A DNA stretch of 64,000 nt from Colwellia psychrerythraea 34H (GTDB lineage: Bacteria > Pseudomonadota > Gammaproteobacteria > Enterobacterales > Alteromonadaceae). The notes under the pieces were generated by a model. That model ran no database searches. It was not told the DNA's origin and worked only from the letters and a program-made list of their open reading frames with translations. Numbering within the stretch: position 1 is the stretch's first letter; the number at the start of each line of letters is the position of its first letter. The position numbers were made by a program, and so were the translations under genes. Location of the stretch: NCBI RefSeq assembly GCF_000012325.1, contig NC_003910.7, forward strand, positions 4,154,001 through 4,218,000, in the 5' to 3' direction. Positions 17,460 to 26,358 of this stretch are shown one piece after another.

Positions 17460-18353
17460 TCAAGAGAGAACTTTTGAAATTTTGCTCCTAAGAAGCTCCC
17501 TAAATGCAATCACTGCGGGGCTGACCTGCTCTCTGTTTGGACAAATCAAATGCAGTTCAACAGAAGACGAATCATAACCCGATAAGAGCTGTACAAGCTG
17601 TCCGCTATTTAAATCTGAATAAACATCAATCAGGGAGCGGTAGACAATACCTTTACCACTAACAGCCCAACGTCTCACTATATCTGTGTCATTACTTATT
17701 CTATTGCTATTAACTTTGATTTTGTATGTACCTAAACTATCAGTGTACTCCCAATGATCAAATAAACGACCAGCTCTACGGTGTAATAAACAATTATGAT
17801 TACGCAGATCTTCTGGGGTTTCTGGATTTCCATACTTCGATATATAAGCAGGAGATGCGCAAGTGATTCTACTCATAGTTGCAATCTGAAATGAAACCAT
17901 GGATGAGTCCTCTGGCTTCCCAAAACGAAGGGCCATGTCAACTTGATCTAAGTAAAAGTCTGAAACTGAATCACCTACAGTCAAGTCAATCGACAATAAA
18001 GGATGCTCTTCAAGCAACTCTTCTATCCAAGGTAAAAGGGTATTACGACCTAAGTCAGACGAAACGGATAACCTCAGCTTCCCACTCACCTTACCTTGTG
18101 TCTGATGTGCCGATATACGCCCTTGCTCTAAACTAGCTAACGCATTGCGGCAATGAAACAGAAATTGCTCTCCTTGTGGCGTAATCCTCAATTGTCTTGT
18201 CGTTCTAATAAGTAACTGTACATCTAACTGTTTTTCTAATCTTTTGAGAGCTGAACTGACTGCCGCAGGCGTTAGATTAACTTGGTTTGCGGTTTCCGTT
18301 ATGCTGCCTGTTTCGACAATTCGTATGAATAGATTTAGATCTGAAGTATTCAT
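17460..18353 (-). CDS. LysR-family transcriptional regulator
   Basis: A 297-residue LysR-type regulator. The N-terminal winged helix-turn-helix (residues about 1-60: LNLFIRIVETGSITETANQVNLTPAAVSSALKRLEKQL) is followed by the effector-binding domain (about 90-295, with RLSVSSDLGRNTLLPWIEELL). It is transcribed away from the Old Yellow Enzyme gene at 18477, the classic arrangement for a regulator of its divergent neighbour, so it probably controls that reductase. I chose ATG at 18353, which begins MNTSDLNLF as in relatives; the frame is open to 18431 but without family similarity. The inducer is unknown. Confidence 0.9.
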   Translation of the reverse strand: MNTSDLNLFIRIVETGSITETANQVNLTPAAVSSALKRLEKQLDVQLLIRTTRQLRITPQGEQFLFHCRNALASLEQGRISAHQTQGKVSGKLRLSVSSDLGRNTLLPWIEELLEEHPLLSIDLTVGDSVSDFYLDQVDMALRFGKPEDSSMVSFQIATMSRITCASPAYISKYGNPETPEDLRNHNCLLHRRAGRLFDHWEYTDSLGTYKIKVNSNRISNDTDIVRRWAVSGKGIVYRSLIDVYSDLNSGQLVQLLSGYDSSSVELHLICPNREQVSPAVIAFRELLRSKISKVLS

Positions 18354-18409
18354 TATTAACTTATATTTGAAAGTGTTCGTACTATTAGTGTGTTTTAGTT
18401 TAGTAAAAG

Positions 18410-18433
18410 TTATGGATAATGTCACTATCATAA
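18410..18433. promoter_or_regulatory. Candidate LysR operator
   Basis: An imperfect palindrome in the 123-bp divergent gap: TTATGGATA then TATCATAA around a 7-nt centre, containing T-N11-A spacing typical of LysR sites. It lies about 45 bp before the reductase start and about 60 bp before the regulator. Consensus-based inference. Confidence 0.35.
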
Positions 18434-18476
18434 ATGGTTCTTCACTTTATAGTTATTCGCACTCTGAGAGGTAAAA

Positions 18477-19676
18477 ATGGCTCAACCATTACACAACGAT
18501 GATTTACTTAATAGCCCATTGAAACTCCCATGTGGAGCAATCATAAAAAACCGTCTCATAAAGTCAGCAATGTCGGACTCACTTGCTGACGGGGAAGGCA
18601 ACCCAACGGGAACTCAAATTCGACTTTACGAGCGATGGTCACAGGGTGGTATTGGATTATCAATAGTTGGCGAAGTGCAAGTGGATGCCAAATATCCTGA
18701 AAATCCTGGAAATCTAGTATTAGACAAGAATTCGAACAAAAAAGCTTTGCAGGCATTAACCTCTCGAGCCGCAATTAATGATGCTCATATATGGCCTCAA
18801 TTAGGTCATGCTGGAGCGCTTGCATACCAACCACTTAGCCAACTTAAAGGTCCATCACATCTTAAGATAGGTGAATTTGAATGTTCAGGTATGACAGAAA
18901 AAGAAGTATCTCGTTTACCAGACATGTATGCCAAAGCTGCGATAATCGCACAAGATACCGGATTTACAGGTGTTCAAATTCATGCTGGTCATGGCTTTCT
19001 GCTCAGTCAGTTTCTCTCTCCCCTATTTAATCGTCGAAAAGATCGGTATGGAGGTTGTATAGAGGATCGCAGCCAAATTATTGTAGAAATAATTGAAAAA
19101 ATTCGATTAACGGTTGGACGTACTTTTCCTATTGGCATCAAGATGAACTCTTCTGATCAATTAGAAGGTGGTCTATCTCAGGAAGATGCTTTAGAGGTAG
19201 TGCGCATTCTTGATAAGACTTCAATCGACTTGATTGAGTTAAGTGGTGGCTCTTATTTTCCGGGAGCTAAATCAAGCTCTGATTCCGCTTCAGGTGGACC
19301 ATACTTTGTTGATTTTGCGATAAAAGCTAGAAGTGTGACCAATATACCTTTGGTAGTTACAGGTGGCTTTAAAACACGCGAGCAGGCAACAAATGTTCTC
19401 TCTTCAGATACCGTGGACTTTGTTGGCTTAGGACGTGCTTTGATACTTAAACCTGATCTACCAAAAGAGTGGATAAGCGGTATAGGATTCATTCCTCATT
19501 TTCCAAAATTCGAGTCACCACCTCATGGAGGGATAACGGCATGGTACACAATGATTTTAACAGTGATAGGTAATGACAAAGAAATAGACGTTAACTTGGC
19601 TCTATTACCAGCAATTCAGGCATATGAAAATCGCGATAAAGCTCGTATCACCAAATGGCTAGCTAAGTACCAGTAG
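18477..19676 (+). CDS. NADH:flavin oxidoreductase, Old Yellow Enzyme family
   Basis: A 399-residue FMN-dependent ene-reductase-like protein with a TIM-barrel fold. The family blocks are NRLIKSAMSDSLAD near the N-terminus, QLGHAGA (substrate-side His/Gly region), GFTGVQIHAGHGFLLSQFLSPLFNRRKDRYGG (around residues 160-195, FMN and active site), and VVTGGFKTREQA with FVGLGRALI near the C-terminus, which binds the FMN phosphate. Length is typical of the single-domain class with no C-terminal FAD/NAD domain. AGAGG lies a few bases before ATG. It is divergent from a LysR gene that likely regulates it. The substrate, an activated alkene or enone, cannot be told from sequence. Confidence 0.9.
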   Translation: MAQPLHNDDLLNSPLKLPCGAIIKNRLIKSAMSDSLADGEGNPTGTQIRLYERWSQGGIGLSIVGEVQVDAKYPENPGNLVLDKNSNKKALQALTSRAAINDAHIWPQLGHAGALAYQPLSQLKGPSHLKIGEFECSGMTEKEVSRLPDMYAKAAIIAQDTGFTGVQIHAGHGFLLSQFLSPLFNRRKDRYGGCIEDRSQIIVEIIEKIRLTVGRTFPIGIKMNSSDQLEGGLSQEDALEVVRILDKTSIDLIELSGGSYFPGAKSSSDSASGGPYFVDFAIKARSVTNIPLVVTGGFKTREQATNVLSSDTVDFVGLGRALILKPDLPKEWISGIGFIPHFPKFESPPHGGITAWYTMILTVIGNDKEIDVNLALLPAIQAYENRDKARITKWLAKYQ

Positions 19677-19856
19677 AGTTAGCCGAGTAGCTATGCAATT
19701 ATGATAAAATAGACACCAATAACCTACGCCTTGTTTGGTTTTTAAACGCATATTCAGCTGTGTTATCGCTTAATATGGCATTGAAACAATGATTGATTCG
19801 CCATTAAATTAGCGTATTCTAAATAGTTCTATATTTATTCATTTGGAAAGGTCATC

Positions 19857-20066
19857 TTGAAAAAAATTGCGCAAGGTTTTTTGTTGTTATACGTGCTTTT
19901 TAGCTTATCTGGTTGTATTGCCGCTACGGTTTTATCTGCCGCGGTAGATGTCACTACAACAGTTGTTGGTGGGACTATCGACGTTGTCGATACTGTGACT
20001 CCAGATATTATTGATGACGATGATGAACAAGCAGACGACAATGATAACGACAACGGAAAAAATTAA
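19857..20066 (+). CDS. Small lipoprotein with acidic tail
   Basis: A 69-residue protein with a lipoprotein signal: basic start MKKIAQ, hydrophobic core and lipobox LSGC at residues 17-20. The mature part is a Val/Thr-rich segment (VDVTTTVVGGTIDVVDTVTPD) and a very acidic Asp/Asn tail. The start is TTG at 19857, supported by GAAAGG 6 nt upstream; no other start in frame gives a signal peptide. I recognise short lipoproteins of this style in related marine bacteria but know no function. It is a single-gene unit. Confidence 0.65.
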   Translation: MKKIAQGFLLLYVLFSLSGCIAATVLSAAVDVTTTVVGGTIDVVDTVTPDIIDDDDEQADDNDNDNGKN

Positions 20067-20198
20067 ACGGCTTGGTTTGATAAACAAATCAGTCGAATAA
20101 GGTTAGCATTCCTCATCGCGTGACGCCTTTTTCATTATTTATCAAGATCCACAGTTGCCTACAGTTAGCCATAATAATTAGCTTTGATTTATTACTGT

Positions 20199-21902
20199 TT
20201 AAATAAGCGTTTGCAGTGCTTGCTCTCTATTGGTGAATTGATATTTTTTATCTAATAAGGTTGCTAAAGATAACTTATCTAATGACTGATTAATTTTCTC
20301 ATTACCCGTGATAACCAACACAGTTTTCTCTTTTGATTTAGTCCGGTCGATAAGATCGGTGATCATAATTGCGGTGGTTGTTCCTATCAATTTGGCGTTC
20401 GATAAATCTATCACTAAAGTAGTGAACGCTAGGTTCTCAGTGAAGCGACGTGATAACTCCCTAGAAACAGCAAAACTAACTGGACCGTCTATTTCGAGTA
20501 AAAGCGTATTTGCTAGGGACTTACTCAGGTTGTTTTGAATATCATCCGTTAACGCTATATTTGTCTCGTTTGATGATATTTCACTAAGTAATTCATCCCC
20601 TCGTTTAAAGGTAATATTATCAAGTTGAATATGAGTTAACCGATCTAATGTCACTAAGTTTGCGATGAACATACCGACTAATACGGCAGTGATTAAATCA
20701 ACAAAAACGGTAAGCAGCAACACCAATAACATTAGAGTTGCCGAAAATAATCCAACTTTTTTTATCTGAAAAATAAAACGCCAATCAATAATATCAAGAC
20801 CCACTTTAATGAGCATACCTGCCAAAACGGTATGAGGAATATACTGTGCATAATCTCCTGCCCAAAGAATAACAATGAGTAAGGTAATAGAATGTATGAT
20901 GCCTGACAGGGCTGTTTTACCGCCAGCACGAATATTAATGGCAGTACGCATGGTCGCCCCTGCGCCCGGCAATGCACCAAAAAAACCCGCAATAGTATTA
21001 GCAATTCCTTGGCCGATCAGCTCTTTATCACTATCGTGGTGAGTTTCGGTCAGCGTATCAGCAACCATTGAAGTAAGTAATGAGTCGATAGCGCCTAATA
21101 CCGCTAATAAAAAGGCAAAATAGCTAACCTGAGACAGTGACTCTAGCGATAGGCTAGGCATTGATAAACTCGGAAATCCTGTCGGAATTTCCCCGATAAC
21201 AGAGATGCCTTGTTGGCTAAAAAAGGTAGCACTAATAACCGTTAAGGTGATTAAGGCAAACAATGGTGCAGGAATTATTTTGGTCCATTTTTCAGGCCAA
21301 TAGATCATAAGCAACAAGGTGATCACACCCAGTACCGTCGCTAAAGTATTTTGCTGACTGAGTGCGTTCGGAATATTCATTAAGGCTGCTAACGCATTAC
21401 TGTCCCCTGCGCTACCTAACAGTGGCGATATTTGCAGCAGAATAATAATGATGCCAATGCCTGTCATAAAGCCAGAAATAACAGGATAGGGAACCATAAC
21501 AAAATACTTACCTAGTTTGAGTAAACCAAATAATATTTGGAATAAGCCGGCTAAAATGACACAGGTAAAAGCGAGCACCAAGCCAGTGTCAGGATGACTG
21601 CCGATTAATTGAGTGAACACTAAAGCCATTACTACACTCATAGGTCCGGTTGGACCGGATATTTGTGTGGCAGTTCCACCAAAGAGCGCCGCAAAAAAAC
21701 CAACAAAAATCGCGCCGTAAACACCGGCTATAGCCCCTGCTCCTGATGATACGCCAAAGGCTAATGCTAAGGGTAATGCTATTACTGCAGCGGTTAAACC
21801 GCCGAAGATATCACCTTTAAGATGCTGACTAGATATTTTGTTTAGTAAAATAATGACTATCTTTTGTGGATAAGAGAGGGCCCCAGTATACGCGCGACTC
21901 AA
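20199..21902 (-). CDS. SulP-family anion transporter with STAS domain
   Basis: Inner-membrane SLC26/SulP transporter for an inorganic anion such as sulfate or bicarbonate. The N-terminal part begins DIFGGLTAAVIALPLALAFG and has about 10-14 membrane segments (residues about 25-420), including FGGTATQISGPTGPMSVV and GFFGALPGAGATMRTAIN. The C-terminal cytosolic STAS domain (about 440-567) contains LLEIDGPVSFAVSRELSRRF and TLVIDLSNAKLIGTTTAIMI. The gene begins 12 bp after the PdsS histidine kinase and is probably in the same transcript. The apparent start is TTG at 21902 without a clear ribosome-binding site, so the N-terminus is uncertain. The anion is not predictable. Confidence 0.9.
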   Translation of the reverse strand: MSRAYTGALSYPQKIVIILLNKISSQHLKGDIFGGLTAAVIALPLALAFGVSSGAGAIAGVYGAIFVGFFAALFGGTATQISGPTGPMSVVMALVFTQLIGSHPDTGLVLAFTCVILAGLFQILFGLLKLGKYFVMVPYPVISGFMTGIGIIIILLQISPLLGSAGDSNALAALMNIPNALSQQNTLATVLGVITLLLMIYWPEKWTKIIPAPLFALITLTVISATFFSQQGISVIGEIPTGFPSLSMPSLSLESLSQVSYFAFLLAVLGAIDSLLTSMVADTLTETHHDSDKELIGQGIANTIAGFFGALPGAGATMRTAINIRAGGKTALSGIIHSITLLIVILWAGDYAQYIPHTVLAGMLIKVGLDIIDWRFIFQIKKVGLFSATLMLLVLLLTVFVDLITAVLVGMFIANLVTLDRLTHIQLDNITFKRGDELLSEISSNETNIALTDDIQNNLSKSLANTLLLEIDGPVSFAVSRELSRRFTENLAFTTLVIDLSNAKLIGTTTAIMITDLIDRTKSKEKTVLVITGNEKINQSLDKLSLATLLDKKYQFTNREQALQTLI

Positions 21903-21914
21903 AAAAAACTGTTA

Positions 21915-24131
21915 TTAGACCTTGGTAGGCAAACTAATATGAACCGTAACACCAGCTGGGTTTTGATGATTATAAGCGCTGATATTTCCCTGATGAAACT
22001 GGCAAATTAAGCGAGAAATATATAACCCTAAACCAAGGTGTGGCACAACTTGCTTATTTTGTGCGTTTTGGTTTTTATCACGCAATGACACCATGGAATC
22101 AAATAAACTTTCGCTCAGTTGCTCTGGTAATAAAATGCCATTATTACTAATAAGCAGTTCAGCATTGTGCTTATTACTGCTCTTTTTCAACTCAATAGTG
22201 ATGATATTATCTTGGCTAAATTCAACCCCATTACTGACTACTTTATCTAACAATTGCACTATATGTTCAGGAGAGCCATGCAAAAGAAATGTACTTGCAT
22301 TGAGAGCTTTAACGTCAATATTCAAGATGAACTGCATTGTTGGGTATATTTGCTGATAGCCAGAAATACAGCCTTTAACAACTTGCTGTAAATCAAAATC
22401 AATTTTTTCAGTGCTAGATAACATTTGTTCAAGGCGAGTTGCTTCACTCATATTGGTAAGAATTAAGTTCAACGTTTTGATGCCGGTTTGTGCTCTTTCG
22501 ATATATGGATTATTGGTTTTACCTGTTTGAGCTTGCTGCGTTTCTAGTAAACTTAGGTTGTCTAATGAGGTTTTAACCACGGCGATTGGCGTTCTTAATT
22601 CATGAGATAATCGAGAAGACATATTTTCTAAATAGTGGTTGTACTCACTTAAGCGGTTAACTGCGGTGGTAAAACTGCGAGATAAATCACCTATTTCATC
22701 ATTACTGTTAGATGCCTGCATTTGGCCAATAATTCGACCTTGCTTATCAATAGCTAGTTCGGCTTGACTAGATAACTGTCGTATTCGCGATGAAATACGT
22801 GAAGCAAATAAAATAAAGGTCAACGCGCCTAAACTCATAATCGCTAAAATGACGGTAAATAGTTTTTCTAACGCGCGATTTCGTAAACTACGTATGCCGT
22901 TTGTTGTCTCTTCAACAATGACAGCACCTTTTACTTGGTTATTAATAAAAATAGGATAAGCAGCAGAAAGCACTAGGGCTTTTTTATCGGTCGTTAAACG
23001 CCATTGAGAGGTTGCCTTACCACTTAAGGCATTAACAATATGTGAGCCTTGTAAATGCTGTGCATCATAGAGTTGATCGATAAAGTCTGTCGACGGTTTA
23101 GTTAGAATTTTATAATACAGAGGCAATAAAAGTTGTTGCTTAAACTGATACCAGAGACTATTTTTTTCACCTTCTTTGGGCTGCTTTTCTTTCGCATGCC
23201 AAACGCCACTGGCTGAATTTAGTGAGCCTGCGCTAGCGAGCACTCGGTGGTGTTGATCAACAACCCAAATGCTAGAATTGGTATAACGCATGCCCTTAAC
23301 AATACGCTCAATCTCTGGCGAAGGGACAACAATAGTACCCAAGCTTTCTTCTTTACTGGGATCTGCTGAACCAATCGCAGAGACGGCTTCACTATTGGTT
23401 TTATCTACGTCATAAAAAGCAAAAGCAATGTTATCGCCTAAGTTGTCTAAAGGTACTCTTAACTCGATATTATAACCTTGTGACGTTGGTAACCAGTGTC
23501 CTTGAATCTGTGGCGCCGGCGCAGGGATAGCAGTTTCATCATCAGTAAGTGCAAAGGCAGATATCCAACCTGCTTTTTTATTACTGATAATAAAGCGATT
23601 TAACTTATTGTTGGTATCACTAAAAGACAGGGCTAAATGATCGTTATTGGTAATACTTCGGGTATTTTCACCACGAAAGATCAAGCGGTTATCAACCACC
23701 TGAAAAAACAAATACAAGTAATTATTATACTTACCGACACTCGCTTTAAAATTTAGGCTTAATGGCTCGTTGGCAAATAACTGCTGTTGCTGGTTATAAA
23801 AATGAGTGCGTTGATTGAAGTCAGGCCAATCATTAGGTAAACCGTCTAAATTCACGGCTTCTGTTAATTTATAGCCATAAAGATCTTTACCTTGTTCAAC
23901 ATTAGGTAAAAAACTCGCTTGGTTATTAAATAGGTTTTCACGCTCATGCAAAGCAGTCGCTAACGCCCGCGCTGTACCCACTAATGTTTGCTCTTGTCCA
24001 AAGCGCAAATATTTTTCCATTTCCCAGACATATTGATAACCAAACCAAGGAATGACAAACAGAAAACTTGAAAGCAATAACAGTTTTGATCTAAGTCCAA
24101 AGCGCAATTTCAAGCGTTTACCGTTAGCCAT
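21915..24131 (-). CDS. pdsS: Dedicated sortase system histidine kinase PdsS
   Basis: Membrane sensor kinase of the proteobacterial dedicated sortase system. A first transmembrane segment is near residues 14-35 (LLLLSSFLFVIPWFGYQYVW). The large periplasmic region (about 36-430) includes a stretch (NYLYLFFQVVDNRL, NDHLALSFSD, WLPTSQGYNIELRVPLDNLG) resembling the beta-sandwich of CBM9/DOMON sugar- or ligand-binding domains. A second membrane segment (TVILAIMSLGALTFILFA) leads to HAMP, the HisKA motif SRLSHELRTPIAV with the phosphorylated His, and a HATPase with GLGLYISRLI. I chose ATG at 24131 because AAGAAGG lies about 6 nt upstream; the frame extends to a TTG at 24152 inside pdsR. Confidence 0.85.
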   Translation of the reverse strand: MANGKRLKLRFGLRSKLLLLSSFLFVIPWFGYQYVWEMEKYLRFGQEQTLVGTARALATALHERENLFNNQASFLPNVEQGKDLYGYKLTEAVNLDGLPNDWPDFNQRTHFYNQQQQLFANEPLSLNFKASVGKYNNYLYLFFQVVDNRLIFRGENTRSITNNDHLALSFSDTNNKLNRFIISNKKAGWISAFALTDDETAIPAPAPQIQGHWLPTSQGYNIELRVPLDNLGDNIAFAFYDVDKTNSEAVSAIGSADPSKEESLGTIVVPSPEIERIVKGMRYTNSSIWVVDQHHRVLASAGSLNSASGVWHAKEKQPKEGEKNSLWYQFKQQLLLPLYYKILTKPSTDFIDQLYDAQHLQGSHIVNALSGKATSQWRLTTDKKALVLSAAYPIFINNQVKGAVIVEETTNGIRSLRNRALEKLFTVILAIMSLGALTFILFASRISSRIRQLSSQAELAIDKQGRIIGQMQASNSNDEIGDLSRSFTTAVNRLSEYNHYLENMSSRLSHELRTPIAVVKTSLDNLSLLETQQAQTGKTNNPYIERAQTGIKTLNLILTNMSEATRLEQMLSSTEKIDFDLQQVVKGCISGYQQIYPTMQFILNIDVKALNASTFLLHGSPEHIVQLLDKVVSNGVEFSQDNIITIELKKSSNKHNAELLISNNGILLPEQLSESLFDSMVSLRDKNQNAQNKQVVPHLGLGLYISRLICQFHQGNISAYNHQNPAGVTVHISLPTKV

Positions 24132-24132
24132 G

Positions 24133-24849
24133 TTAGCCTTCTTCATCAGCAATACTATTAGTACTTAACCAGCGATAACCCATGCCATAAACGGTTTCTA
24201 TGCAGTCAAAATTGTTGTCGTGTAACATAAATTTTTTGCGAATTCGCTTGATATGAGAAGTGATGGTACTGTCATCCACATATATTTTTGAATCAGTCAT
24301 CAACTGGGTACGGTTTTTAACATGACCAGGATTTTTGGCTAAGGCATGAACTAACCAAAATTCAGTAATAGTTAAATCAATAGAGCTATTTTGCCAGGTA
24401 ATACTCATACGCTGGCTATCCACCGTAAGCGCCCCAGAACGAGTAATATGGTCATCGTTAATGGGTTTTTTTAGTGCTTCTTGGCGACGAAACAATGCTG
24501 ATATTCGCGCCGTTAGGTGAGGTAAACTAATATCTTTGGTAAGGTAATCATCGGCACCGATTCGTAAACCAGATACCGTATCAAAATCATTATCACGTGC
24601 CGTTAAAAATATAATAGGTAAGGTAGCCGACTTAGCCCTAAGTTGCTGACACAAAACAAAACCACCATCATATTCATCATTCAGACCTATGTCTAAAATG
24701 ACTAGGTTGGGTAAACGCAAATTAAAAGCTTGGGTAGCGCTAGATCTATCTGCATAGGTTTGCACTTGATAGCCTTGGCTACGTAATACATCAGCATAGT
24801 TTTCTCTAATAGCAGCTTCATCTTCTACAATGGCAATTCTTTTACTCAT
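24133..24849 (-). CDS. pdsR: Dedicated sortase system response regulator PdsR
   Basis: A 238-residue OmpR/PhoB-type response regulator. The receiver domain (residues 1-120) has the acidic pair ED at 9-10, the phospho-acceptor Asp in LVILDIGLND, Thr in FLTARDND and Lys in DDYLTKD. The winged-helix domain (about 140-230) ends IETVYGMGYRWL. Sequence features match the regulator family linked to marine proteobacterial sortases. The stop codon nearly abuts pdsS, indicating coupling. It is divergent from pdsO, with a 288-bp intergenic region that probably carries its targets. Confidence 0.85.
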   Translation of the reverse strand: MSKRIAIVEDEAAIRENYADVLRSQGYQVQTYADRSSATQAFNLRLPNLVILDIGLNDEYDGGFVLCQQLRAKSATLPIIFLTARDNDFDTVSGLRIGADDYLTKDISLPHLTARISALFRRQEALKKPINDDHITRSGALTVDSQRMSITWQNSSIDLTITEFWLVHALAKNPGHVKNRTQLMTDSKIYVDDSTITSHIKRIRKKFMLHDNNFDCIETVYGMGYRWLSTNSIADEEG

Positions 24850-25137
24850 TTATGGTCACTTTTGATTGTTTAGATTAACTTGAAGCTAATAGCTGTTGCC
24901 TGTTCATTTCTCGACTATATCTAACTTTACTCGTTAACGCGCTTAATTTTTGAAATTGCCATATTGTTGCCACAATTGCTCACTGCTTTGCCTTTATTCG
25001 GGCAGAGCAATGCCCATTTTTTGCGGTTTAATAACTCCTGTCAACAACACAGGCTTATCAACATAACTTAACAGCATAAATTAACAATACTGTTTAACAA
25101 CACTGTTAACAAAAAATATGGCATAAAAGGATAACTC

Positions 25138-25974
25138 ATGAAAAACACGATTCAATTACCACAAACTCAACTAAACAAAATTACTGGAAAAAAATTATTC
25201 ATCACCACGGCACTTATTGCTGCTTTAGCAACGAGTTCAGTGAATGCGACAGAAAACACCTTACCGCCAGAAAAAATTCATCAAGAAGCAACCAATGAAG
25301 AAAATATTGGTTTTGGTACCGGTGCTGTTATTGGTGCTATTGTGGCTGGTCCCTTAGGCGCTATCGTGGCAGGAATAGGTGGAGTATTTGTTGCTAAGTA
25401 CATTAATGTTAATGATCAAAATGACGAACTAAGTACTGCGTTAGTCAATGAACAACGCAAGCAACGCTCTAATGAGCAAATACAAAGTCAATACCAAGCT
25501 AAGTTACAGCGTTTAGAAGCTTCGTATCAACAACAATTAGTCGCCTTAGAAACACAACAACATGATTCGGGCCAATTGCAAGCAGACAACCTGTTAATGA
25601 GCCTACAATTCTCTACTGGCTCAAGTGACATAGCGCCACACTATCAAGAGCAAGTCGCCGCTCTCGCACAAATATTAAATAGCTCACCCGAGATGAAAAT
25701 TGACTTGTCTGGTTATACCGATTCAATCGGTGAACAATCACTTAATCAAACGTTATCACAAGCCAGAGTTGAATCAGTAAGAACCTTGTTGATGGCACAA
25801 GGCGTGGAAGAACAACAAATAGCGACCTTTGCTTTTGGTGAAGAGTCACCTGTGGTCGCCAATAATGAAAGTGAAGTTAGCTTTTATGACCGTCGTGTTG
25901 TGCTGAAATTACATACTCCACCATCAAAAGAAGAGTCTCAAACGATAAACAACCAAATGGCGAATAATCATTAA
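25138..25974 (+). CDS. pdsO: Sortase-associated OmpA-like protein PdsO
   Basis: A 278-residue exported envelope protein. The N-terminus carries a signal peptide ending near SSVNA (about residue 37), then a glycine-rich hydrophobic segment (GFGTGAVIGAIVAGPLGAIVAGIGGVFVAKYI) that could span a membrane, a coiled coil (about 100-145) and a C-terminal OmpA peptidoglycan-binding domain (about 155-260: LQFSTGSSDIAPHYQEQV, LSGYTDSIGEQSLNQTLSQAR). This layout is that of PdsO. In related genomes pdsO is followed by the sortase substrate and a class GN sortase; here neither follows. AAAGGAT lies 6 nt before ATG. Confidence 0.85.
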   Translation: MKNTIQLPQTQLNKITGKKLFITTALIAALATSSVNATENTLPPEKIHQEATNEENIGFGTGAVIGAIVAGPLGAIVAGIGGVFVAKYINVNDQNDELSTALVNEQRKQRSNEQIQSQYQAKLQRLEASYQQQLVALETQQHDSGQLQADNLLMSLQFSTGSSDIAPHYQEQVAALAQILNSSPEMKIDLSGYTDSIGEQSLNQTLSQARVESVRTLLMAQGVEEQQIATFAFGEESPVVANNESEVSFYDRRVVLKLHTPPSKEESQTINNQMANNH

Positions 25975-26020
25975 TTCTCCGGTTCATTAACTCCCAGTCA
26001 GTCATTTTATTTGATAAAAA

Positions 26021-26044
26021 AAGGAGGTGTTTATGGCCATTTAA
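26021..26044 (+). other. Strong ribosome-binding site with a three-codon frame (possible deletion scar)
   Basis: Directly after pdsO, AAGGAGGTG is followed 3 nt later by ATG GCC ATT TAA. A near-perfect Shine-Dalgarno with a start but an immediate stop is unusual. The position is where the sortase substrate gene would begin in an intact pds locus. It may be a vestige of a lost gene, or a chance or regulatory mini-ORF. The rest of 25975-26358 holds a terminator and no gene I can support. Confidence 0.35.
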
Positions 26045-26080
26045 TTAGTATAAGAAATCTATATCAGTAATAAAGTAATG

Positions 26081-26110
26081 AAAAAAGTCGCCCAGTAAGG
26101 CGACTTTTTT
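26081..26110 (+). terminator. Rho-independent terminator after pdsO
   Basis: The stem AAAAAAGTCGCC pairs with GGCGACTTTTTT around a 6-nt loop, about 107 bp after the pdsO stop. The T-run on the plus strand supports termination of the pdsO transcript. Confidence 0.8.
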
Positions 26111-26358
26111 ATTGATATCATGGACAAATTAAAACGCGATTGTTTTCGACCGAGCTATTTAACCTGAGCTCGGCTTAATAAATTATTCTCTAGCAACTAC
26201 TTTTACTGACTTCTGCGTTAAATTCACTTGCAATAGACTCGCTATTGACGCGTCAATTTGCCTTGAATTAAGCAAAACTATCTAGCCAGAGATACATTGA
26301 AATATTTAATTTATATATTTCAGGTAGTTAAAAACTTATTAAACCGAGTTCAGGTTAT

